From positions 1 through 10,256 of the forward strand of contig CAZCZS010000057.1 of assembly GCA_964503355.1 (NCBI GenBank): a stretch of DNA of 10,256 nt. Direction: 5' to 3'. Position 1 is the stretch's first letter, and every line of letters begins with the position of its first letter. The position numbers were made by a program, and so were the translations under genes. This DNA is from Mesoaciditoga sp964503355. GTDB lineage: Bacteria; Thermotogota; Thermotogae; Mesoaciditogales; Mesoaciditogaceae. Below the pieces are notes generated by a model that saw only the letters and a program-made list of their open reading frames with translations, ran no database searches and had not been told where the DNA came from. Positions 5,172 through 10,256 of the stretch are shown one piece after another.

Positions 5172-7219
5172 CAGTACACCGTCCTTAAGGATAAAAGTAA
5201 CGCTTTTTTCTTTGCTGAAGGTGTGCCGTACATGTTTGATGGCAACCCTCCAAGAATACGCCAATCAAAAGAATAAGTTTTATAGAAACCACTTATGTTT
5301 TCATATGTTCGGGGATCAAAAGTTCCAACTGGTCCACGTTTGTGCTGCATGAGAGAACCGTACAAAAACAGTTGACCCATTGGATTAGAATTGTTCCAGT
5401 CCTCATAAGAAAAACTTCCGGTAAAAGCGTACACACTCGCCATGAGTTTCATGTTATATGGGACTTCACTTGTCAATGTAACATCATCATTAGCAACAAT
5501 GTTAAGAAAATCACTACATGTAGAATTTCTCAATTCTTCTATCATAGAAGTTGAAACTTTAGAATCTAACCAATCTGAATTCGAAGCGCTGAAAAGTGTG
5601 TTAGCGTCATTATAAACAATATTCGATTGTATGTAAGCACTTTGAGTTGTGTAAAGGGTGTATTTTCCAGAAATATATGCAGTTTTATCGTTGTTACCTT
5701 GTTGATTTTTCTTTCCACTAATGTATAAATCTGATGATGTTTTCAAAACACCATTGAATTTGAAGGTAATTGGAGAAGATGAAGATAGTCCCATCAGCAT
5801 TGCTGCGTCATTTCCTTCAGGATTCAAAGTAGCTGTACCAGGAATAGATGAATTGTTAACGGGATTTATCATGAAAAGAGGGTTCCAGTTATTTCCATTA
5901 CTTTTTACATTATCCAAAACGTCTAAAACATCACTGAAATCGGGACCATTGTACCACCACCAGTACCACCAATAATCGTTGTTTACAAGTTCATTTATTG
6001 CAGAAATAACGTTTGAAACAGTGGGAGTATCGGAATAATACACAATCATAGTCTTCGAATTTCCATTTGAGTCAAATGTAATCTTTACAGCTGGCATTAT
6101 AGACTTAATAGCATTTAAAGCTTCTTGATATTGGTTAAGCACATCCTGAGGAAGTTCACTGTAAGAATATCCGGTGTTTATCAACCAATTATCAAGATCT
6201 TCTTGAAACATTAAGGCTAAACGTGAAGGTGTGTAATAACCACCTTTTTTCCACTTAAACCAATTACCTTCTTCTTTAAATCCGTACAAATTCCATTTAA
6301 GTCCTGAAAGATCAATTCCTACCGGAAAGTTTGAACCCTCTTTAATATTAGCTTCTATTGACGCTGGAGCGGATATCTCTGAGTTTATTTCTGAAGAATA
6401 ATACGATGCTATTTTTTTCATGTTCATTTTGGCTATATCTTCGGCACTTAGCACTTCATGTCCACTATCAAAAATGGGTGAGCTTCCTCGAGTGATGTTA
6501 TACCCCTTAGCTTGAACAAATCCATTAAATATCGGATTACCATCTATATTTATAACATCATTCGATCTAAGTGGTCCATCAATCAATTCTCCCGTGGTAA
6601 AATATATATCTGATGGTTCTATATCTGTAAAATAAAGATACTTATTCAACATGTTTGCCACGACAAAACCACTTGAGTAAACGTCTTCTCTTCCAACTTG
6701 TGCTCGGGCTACTACAAAATATCTGTATTTACTATTCAAAGTGGTTTTAGGGATTTTTGTTTGAATCACGACAACATCCGGAATGACGCTTAGAAGATTT
6801 GAGGCGTGAAGGGATTCAAAAAAATTTTCCACTTGTGGAATTTTGTTAAGCCATAAAACGTTTGAATCTGTAGCTAAAACACTCAACGCCTTTTTCCACG
6901 CGTCTCCGTCTATGGATGAGTAGATCGCGGAAAAATAGTTGTTAGGTGTGTTCGGTTGAAGCCATGAGATTGAAGTGAATGGAACGCTTCCTGGACCGTT
7001 GAAATCAAGATCAAAACTTCCAATTGAATTCGCAAAATGTGCGAGGTAGGACGTTCCCATTTGTATGCCGCTCATAGAAGCGTTTGAAGCTATGAAAAGC
7101 TCTTCTTTTACGGCTCTCAAAGCGGAAGTGTTGGAGATGAACGAAACTATCGCCGCCACGAAAATCGCAGCCGCAGCAACCAAAACCAGCGCTGTCACCA
7201 AAAGATAGCCTTTTTTCAT
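5171..7219 (-). CDS. Large PilX/GspK-type pseudopilin-associated protein
   Basis: A 682-residue protein (numbering from the ATG at 7219). The leader MKKG is followed by YLLVTALVLVAAAAIFVAAIVSF; mature position +5 is Thr, not Glu, as usual for PilX/GspK proteins, which cap the fibre. A very large extracellular part follows. About residues 205-237 hold GELIDGPLRSND...GNPIFNGFV, and about 617-660 hold LYGSLMQHKRGPVGTFDP...FDWRILGGLP; both resemble segments I associate with PilX-like proteins carrying DUF4900-type domains, a link that needs checking. An aromatic patch, DYWWYWWWYNGPDF, lies at about 415-428. Only one cysteine is visible (about 568). GTG 7228 is an in-frame alternative, but GAGGTG at 7231-7226, 6 nt before the ATG, favours 7219. 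It overlaps the PilW-like gene by one base. Probable role: tip of a type IV pilus or secretion pseudopilus. Confidence 0.75.
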   Translation of the reverse strand: MKKGYLLVTALVLVAAAAIFVAAIVSFISNTSALRAVKEELFIASNASMSGIQMGTSYLAHFANSIGSFDLDFNGPGSVPFTSISWLQPNTPNNYFSAIYSSIDGDAWKKALSVLATDSNVLWLNKIPQVENFFESLHASNLLSVIPDVVVIQTKIPKTTLNSKYRYFVVARAQVGREDVYSSGFVVANMLNKYLYFTDIEPSDIYFTTGELIDGPLRSNDVINIDGNPIFNGFVQAKGYNITRGSSPIFDSGHEVLSAEDIAKMNMKKIASYYSSEINSEISAPASIEANIKEGSNFPVGIDLSGLKWNLYGFKEEGNWFKWKKGGYYTPSRLALMFQEDLDNWLINTGYSYSELPQDVLNQYQEALNAIKSIMPAVKITFDSNGNSKTMIVYYSDTPTVSNVISAINELVNNDYWWYWWWYNGPDFSDVLDVLDNVKSNGNNWNPLFMINPVNNSSIPGTATLNPEGNDAAMLMGLSSSSPITFKFNGVLKTSSDLYISGKKNQQGNNDKTAYISGKYTLYTTQSAYIQSNIVYNDANTLFSASNSDWLDSKVSTSMIEELRNSTCSDFLNIVANDDVTLTSEVPYNMKLMASVYAFTGSFSYEDWNNSNPMGQLFLYGSLMQHKRGPVGTFDPRTYENISGFYKTYSFDWRILGGLPSNMYGTPSAKKKALLLSLRTVY

Positions 7220-7225
7220 CTCCTT

Positions 7226-7231
7226 CACCTC
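7226..7231 (-). promoter_or_regulatory. Ribosome binding site that decides the PilX-like start
   Basis: GAGGTG on the minus strand ends 6 nt before the ATG at 7219. The in-frame GTG at 7228 lies inside this site, so using it would leave only a weaker GGAG too close upstream. Confidence 0.65.
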
Positions 7232-7240
7232 TCCGCTCTA

Positions 7241-7270
7241 ATTATCGGCATTTGGATATGAAAAATTCAA
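7241..7270 (-). promoter_or_regulatory. Candidate internal promoter before the pilin genes
   Basis: On the minus strand TTGAAT (7270-7265) is followed after 18 bp by GATAAT (7246-7241, 5 of 6). Initiation would be near 7234, just before the GAGGTG site. It lies in the 63-nt gap that separates the RseB-like gene from the PilX-like gene, the only real gap in the cluster, and would let the pilins be expressed apart from the sigma factor. No RpoE-type motif was seen here. Confidence 0.4.
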
Positions 7271-7282
7271 CTCGTTCTTTTC

Positions 7283-8176
7283 TTACCTAAACTTCGAACG
7301 ATCCAAAAGGCTATCCACCCATTCTTTGAATTTTTCTATTTCTTTCGTGGGAGAAACGAAGACCATGCTTATGCCGTTTTGCTGGGCGCTTATCGAATAA
7401 AAACCTTTAGATGTGAATTGAGATGCCAAATTCTTTGTCGAGATTTTATCATTTTTTTTGAAGAGATAGACAAGAACGTCTCCTATTCCTTTGGCTCTTC
7501 CATGAACCAAAACTATCACGAGGCTGTTTATCTTTATCGAAGTTACGCTCACGTCGTCAAGATGGTAAACCATTTTCCAAACTTCGACTTCCATCGTACT
7601 TGGTGGCGTGCTGAGTATTTTGAATCTACTTATGACGTTTTTGAAGTAAAGCGCGGGAACTTTGTTTATCGAATTGTACGTTATGGTTATCGTCTTGTCA
7701 TCACGTTGAACGTTTAGATTGACAAGCAAAAACGATGGAATGAGCACCACACCCGTGTAGGTGGCTTCTTTAGCGCTCAATTCTATCTTGTAGGCTTTTT
7801 CCCCTTTGTAATTTATCACAGCGGTTGATAAGATGGTTGGAGTTGAAGAGAGAGATTTGAAGAAAGTTCTTTCCAAGTCCACTATCGGTGCTGGAGATCT
7901 TTTCATTTCGTTTCCAAAAACGATGTAAGTTTTTCCGTTCAGATAGGCCCATTCAAAGAAAGTAGGGGCCACAACTTTCACTATTTCATCGTATCCGTCT
8001 CTCAGCACAGTTTCGTAGCGAATTTTGTTTATTTTTTTAGATTCTTCTATCACAACTCTGTGCCCTTCCACAACTTGAGAAGCGTAAGCCGACGCGATCT
8101 TCAAACTCAACGCCGCGAAGACGCTTGTACTTATTACGAAGCCCATCAAAAGGGCGAACGAGATCGTTCTGTTCAA
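7283..8176 (-). CDS. RseB/MucB-like periplasmic regulatory protein
   Basis: A 297-residue exported protein. Residues 4-28 form a hydrophobic N-terminal signal or anchor, with possible cleavage after SVFA (21) or SAYA (32). About 35-190 fit the beta-rich, LolA-like first domain of RseB (a R.V...E.V.RDG....VV pattern, then a TYIVFGN-like strand), and about 205-290 fit the smaller second domain ending in a helix. In E. coli RseB binds the anti-sigma factor RseA and protects it from cleavage until lipids or misfolded envelope proteins displace it. Similarity here is at pattern level, but the position directly after a sigma/anti-sigma pair supports the call. The start is TTG 8176, overlapping the anti-sigma stop by four bases (TTGA); later ATG codons would destroy the signal sequence. 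Alternative: an unrelated lipid-binding, LolA-fold protein. Confidence 0.6.
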   Translation of the reverse strand: MNRTISFALLMGFVISTSVFAALSLKIASAYASQVVEGHRVVIEESKKINKIRYETVLRDGYDEIVKVVAPTFFEWAYLNGKTYIVFGNEMKRSPAPIVDLERTFFKSLSSTPTILSTAVINYKGEKAYKIELSAKEATYTGVVLIPSFLLVNLNVQRDDKTITITYNSINKVPALYFKNVISRFKILSTPPSTMEVEVWKMVYHLDDVSVTSIKINSLVIVLVHGRAKGIGDVLVYLFKKNDKISTKNLASQFTSKGFYSISAQQNGISMVFVSPTKEIEKFKEWVDSLLDRSKFR

Positions 8177-8634
8177 AACTGATCACTCACACTCTTTATT
8201 TGAACGATATAAGTGTAATTGTTGGTGATGGTGGGAGTGGAATCTTGCTGAGTGGAAGTCGCCGCGTTGAATAATTTTTTGTTGTTTAACGTTTGAATGC
8301 CAACGGATGTCATGGTTTGATACAATTTTTGAGTTCCCGAAAAAGGTTTCCACACGAAGAACGTGCCCATGATTACGATGATGGCCGTAGGAATGGTAAC
8401 GGTGTACAACCTTTTGATGGTTCTTTTTCGGTTTAGAGTGGACACTATCTTCTCCTTCAATTCATTTGAGGGAAGGTAATCAGTTCGTATTTTTATGAAA
8501 TCTCGCATCTTTTTGTATTTTTCAACGAAGGCCCTACATCCTTCACACTCTTTAAGATGCTTGATAAACGCTTCTTTTTCTTCTGGTGTCATTTCTTCGT
8601 TTATGAATTTCTCTCTGTACTCGTTGCAATCCAT
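8173..8634 (-). CDS. Zinc-finger anti-sigma factor, single-pass membrane protein
   Basis: A 153-residue protein with three parts. The cytoplasmic N-terminus is a zf-HC2/ZAS domain with Cys3, His26, Cys30 and Cys33 (HLKECEGC), which binds zinc and clamps the ECF sigma factor. Residues about 77-95 form one membrane helix (VTIPTAIIVIMGTFFVW). Residues 96-153 form a polar, Thr/Asn/Gln-rich extracytoplasmic tail where sensing, RseB binding or site-1 cleavage would occur. ATG 8634 has a GGGGAGAG ribosome binding site and lies 3 nt after the sigma gene stop, so synthesis of the two is coupled; the 3' end overlaps the RseB-like start. Release probably follows regulated proteolysis or loss of zinc coordination, which is inference from the family. 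Confidence 0.92.
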   Translation of the reverse strand: MDCNEYREKFINEEMTPEEKEAFIKHLKECEGCRAFVEKYKKMRDFIKIRTDYLPSNELKEKIVSTLNRKRTIKRLYTVTIPTAIIVIMGTFFVWKPFSGTQKLYQTMTSVGIQTLNNKKLFNAATSTQQDSTPTITNNYTYIVQIKSVSDQF

Positions 8635-8637
8635 TTT

Positions 8638-9213
8638 TCACTCTCCCCGACTTGCCTTTTCTTTTTCTTCCAATATGTTTTTGAGCCTTTCACGAGCGTA
8701 ATGCAGTTTGCTTTTCACGGTTCCTATAGGTTTTCCCACCACATCCGCTATGTCTGAATAACTCATCTCTTCTATTTCCCTTAAGGTTATCAAAAGCCTA
8801 TCTTCCTCGGACAAAGAATTTATCGCTTTTTGAATTTCTTCAGCCGATACTTCTTTCAAGAATTCATCGGATGGTTTTGTCTCTTCGACCGGTTCTGAAA
8901 ACGTTTTTTCATCATCATCTTCCAAACCAAAACTCGTCAAAATCTCTTTTTTTCTGTGTTTCTTCGCCAACATATCTTTACAAACGTTAACGGTAATGCG
9001 GTATATCCACGTTGAAAGTGATGAGTCGCCTCGAAACTTCTTTATATTTTTATAGACCTTTATGAAAACCTCTTGAATAACGTCTTCCACATCATCGACA
9101 CCAAGGTAAGATTTCGCTATTCTCCCTATCCTTCTCACGTGTTCAGCGTAAAGTTTTTTATAGGCCTCCGGGTCTCCCCTTTTCAACTGCTTTATGAACT
9201 TCAAATCGTTCAA
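8638..9213 (-). CDS. ECF (sigma-E type) RNA polymerase sigma factor
   Basis: A 191-residue group 4 sigma factor containing only regions 2 and 4. Region 2 spans about 10-85, with DVEDVIQEVFIKVYKN and FRGDSSLSTWIYRITVNVCKD, which bind core polymerase and melt the -10 element. An acidic linker (about 98-122) follows. Region 4 spans about 125-178, with SLSEEDRLLITLREIEEMS and the helix-turn-helix SYSDIADVVGKPIGTVKSK, which reads the -35 element. The start is TTG 9213, supported by AGGTGG at 9226-9221 with a 7-nt spacer; no ATG lies near. It is the first gene of the cluster, followed 3 nt later by its anti-sigma factor. The weak start codon and the RpoE-like promoter upstream suggest low basal expression with positive autoregulation. 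Confidence 0.95.
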   Translation of the reverse strand: MNDLKFIKQLKRGDPEAYKKLYAEHVRRIGRIAKSYLGVDDVEDVIQEVFIKVYKNIKKFRGDSSLSTWIYRITVNVCKDMLAKKHRKKEILTSFGLEDDDEKTFSEPVEETKPSDEFLKEVSAEEIQKAINSLSEEDRLLITLREIEEMSYSDIADVVGKPIGTVKSKLHYARERLKNILEEKEKASRGE

Positions 9214-9220
9214 GTGATTA

Positions 9221-9226
9221 CCACCT
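9221..9226 (-). promoter_or_regulatory. Ribosome binding site that decides the TTG start of the sigma gene
   Basis: AGGTGG on the minus strand is separated by 7 nt from TTG 9213. It is the only strong site near the 5' end of the sigma open frame and therefore fixes the non-ATG start. Confidence 0.75.
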
Positions 9227-9237
9227 ATCGCTATTTA

Positions 9238-9266
9238 TTTGACTATCTTTATCTCACATAAGTTCA
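9238..9266 (-). promoter_or_regulatory. RpoE-like ECF promoter upstream of the sigma gene
   Basis: On the minus strand TGAACTT (9266-9260) is followed by 16 nt and GTCAAA (9243-9238). Known sigma-E promoters read GGAACTT, about 16 nt, then GTC-type -10 elements, so both the boxes and the spacing fit. The predicted start is about 9230, directly before the AGGTGG site. No good sigma-A promoter was found in this gap. The sigma factor therefore probably transcribes its own operon. Confidence 0.6.
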
Positions 9267-9298
9267 AAAACAAAAATCCCCGTTTGTGCAACGGAGAT
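9267..9298 (-). terminator. Intrinsic terminator of rpsT
   Basis: On the minus strand ATCTCCGTT (9298-9290) pairs with AACGGGGAT (9284-9276) through nine pairs, one of them G-U, around a 5-nt loop. TTTTTGTTTT follows. It lies 23 nt after the rpsT stop and insulates the sigma operon, whose -35 box begins at the end of the T-run. Confidence 0.92.
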
Positions 9299-9321
9299 CT
9301 TCATTCGGAAACTTCAAAGTG

Positions 9322-9591
9322 TTACTTCGCTTGTTGTAGAAGTCTTATTTTTTTTATAAGTCTTGATTTTCTTCGTGCCGCTTGGTTTTTGTGTATAGCT
9401 CCACTTTTGGCAGCTTTATCTATCTTCGAAAAAGCTTCACTTATCTTTTCTTGAAGATCTTCTTCACCGTTTTCCGCAGCACTTAAAGCCTTTTTCACAG
9501 CTGTTTTGAACTTCGTCTTGGCAATTTGGTTCATGAGTCTTTTTCTTTCTGAAGATCTTACACGTTTCTTAGCAGATCTTGAATTCGCCAT
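9322..9591 (-). CDS. rpsT: 30S ribosomal protein S20
   Basis: S20 binds 16S rRNA early in assembly of the small subunit body. The 89-residue product is the usual length and highly basic, with the N-terminal MANSRSAKKRVRSSERKR signature, long helices, and the conserved IHKNQAARRKSRL segment (about 66-78). ATG 9591 has a near-perfect AAAGGAGGT ribosome binding site (9606-9598) with a 6-nt spacer. It forms a single-gene transcription unit: its own promoter at 9622-9650 and a strong terminator at 9267-9298. In E. coli S20 represses its own translation; no comparable leader structure is evident here except a 10-bp palindrome at the transcription start. Confidence 0.98.
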   Translation of the reverse strand: MANSRSAKKRVRSSERKRLMNQIAKTKFKTAVKKALSAAENGEEDLQEKISEAFSKIDKAAKSGAIHKNQAARRKSRLIKKIRLLQQAK

Positions 9592-9610
9592 CTGCCAACC
9601 TCCTTTCGCT

Positions 9611-9620
9611 TCACGCGTGA
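9611..9620. promoter_or_regulatory. Palindrome at the rpsT transcription start
   Basis: TCACGCGTGA is a perfect 10-bp palindrome covering the predicted start (about 9615) and ending 4 bp before the ribosome binding site region. It could be an operator, or chance; no loop is available for a stable RNA hairpin. Confidence 0.2.
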
Positions 9621-9621
9621 T

Positions 9622-9650
9622 ATTTTACCATATACGTTTTAAAAATTCAA
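9622..9650 (-). promoter_or_regulatory. Extended -10 promoter of rpsT
   Basis: On the minus strand TTGAAT (9650-9645), a 17-bp spacer and TAAAAT (9627-9622, 5 of 6) form a good sigma-70 promoter. The spacer ends in TGG, giving the TGn extended -10 motif. The -35 box overlaps the last codons of the upstream beta-barrel gene. Confidence 0.75.
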
Positions 9651-10256
9651 CCCAAACTCGTATTCTAATCCGTTCTTCAAGCGATCATAAGCAATCTTTA
9701 CGCTAAGCTTAAATTCACTGTAAAAGAAAGAATCAAAGTTAAAATCACTTTGAATTCCGATGTTGAAATTTTGACTTTGAATTTCGTAGTTCGAGAACAA
9801 GATGAAGTCTATCGTCTTCAATCCAAAGACGCCGCTGAGATCGTACCAGTTAACGTTTAAATTTGGAAAGGCGAAATTTTGAAAGAGCGCCACGGACGAA
9901 TTGGAGAATTTCGTTCCGATTTTTGAAACGCCGTAAAAAAGCGGAAAAGCGGTGTCTACGGATACGTTGTAAACCGGCGTGGCTGGCTTTAACGGTGAAA
10001 AGCTCACCTTCCAATTCGAATGCAGCGAGTTAACGCTCAAGACGTTGTTTGGAACGAAGGAAGGATGGTAGATCATGGTACCATAAAAATCGAATTCATC
10101 TTCTAAACCTTCAAAATCGTGTTTTAAGGTGTATTCCAAAAACGGATAGAAGAGGAAATCCCTTCCACCGATCAAGAGCGTTATGGGATACGATAAAGAC
10201 ATATCTAAAGTTTGATTTTTTAAACTCAAGGAAACGTTGGCGCTCAGGTTGTATTT
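9639..10256 (-). CDS. Beta-barrel-like outer-membrane protein, 3' part only
   Basis: The reading frame is open to the right edge, so the N-terminus is missing; about 205 residues are visible. A TTG at 10229 is internal and not a real start, because the frame continues upstream with NLSANVSLSLKN-like sequence. The visible part alternates hydrophobic and polar residues in strands of about ten, with many aromatic residues near strand ends, no charged helices and no cysteines. It ends in EYEFGLNF, a C-terminal strand with the terminal Phe typical of proteins inserted by the BAM machinery. This suggests a transmembrane beta-barrel and hence a diderm cell. The specific family was not recognised; a periplasmic or surface beta-sheet protein is the alternative. 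No terminator follows before the rpsT promoter, so readthrough is possible. Confidence 0.65.
   Translation of the reverse strand, partial: KYNLSANVSLSLKNQTLDMSLSYPITLLIGGRDFLFYPFLEYTLKHDFEGLEDEFDFYGTMIYHPSFVPNNVLSVNSLHSNWKVSFSPLKPATPVYNVSVDTAFPLFYGVSKIGTKFSNSSVALFQNFAFPNLNVNWYDLSGVFGLKTIDFILFSNYEIQSQNFNIGIQSDFNFDSFFYSEFKLSVKIAYDRLKNGLEYEFGLNF

Noticed and set aside
5275..5310. GGAACTT ... TGAAA on the minus strand inside the PilX-like gene as an ECF promoter
   Set aside because: The sequence is explained by conserved coding residues (VGTFDPRTYEN), and the -10 element does not fit.

Overview
The window looks like a piece of chromosome from a diderm, AT-rich bacterium, possibly Thermotogota or a similar deep lineage. 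That placement is tentative: it rests on the overall protein character, a bacterial type A RNase P RNA, an outer-membrane beta-barrel-like protein and envelope-stress genes, not on a database match. No phage, transposase, CRISPR array or resistance gene is visible.

Left part, plus strand (1-4212). A NamA/YqjM-type old yellow enzyme (292-1296) has its own candidate promoter and a palindrome at the expected transcription start. It is followed by about 640 bp of non-coding DNA with facing hairpin repeats and a 45-bp tandem repeat. A consensus sigma-70 promoter then drives three tRNA genes, Arg(TCT)-His(GTG)-Arg(TCG), all with encoded CCA and closed by a hairpin. Next come surE (2314-3078) and, about 5 nt later, rnpB (RNase P RNA, about 3084-3412). 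A gene-free stretch with a decayed repeat copy leads to a single-cysteine OsmC-family protein (3781-4212). A 13-bp inverted repeat at 4231-4272 separates the two gene sets as a probable bidirectional terminator.

Right part, minus strand (4279-10256), read from right to left. The 3' part of a beta-barrel-like outer-membrane protein runs off the window. It is followed by rpsT (ribosomal protein S20) with a good promoter and a strong terminator. Then comes a compact cluster: an ECF sigma factor, a zinc-finger (zf-HC2) anti-sigma factor with one membrane span, and a secreted or anchored RseB/MucB-like protein. After a 63-nt gap come three pseudopilin genes of PilX/GspK, PilW/GspJ and PilV/GspI type. 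The sigma gene is preceded by an RpoE-like promoter (TGAACTT-N16-GTCAAA), which suggests autoregulation.

How it may work together: the sigma factor, anti-sigma factor and RseB-like protein form a recognisable cell-envelope stress switch. The three pseudopilins match the trio that forms the tip complex of type IV pili and type II secretion pseudopili. Co-directional packing of a sigmaE-type switch with a minor-pilin tip set is the most interesting arrangement here: it suggests that pilus or secretion-tip assembly is controlled by, or sensed through, an envelope-stress pathway. This is inference from gene order, and a candidate sigma-A promoter in the 63-nt gap means the pilins could also be transcribed separately.
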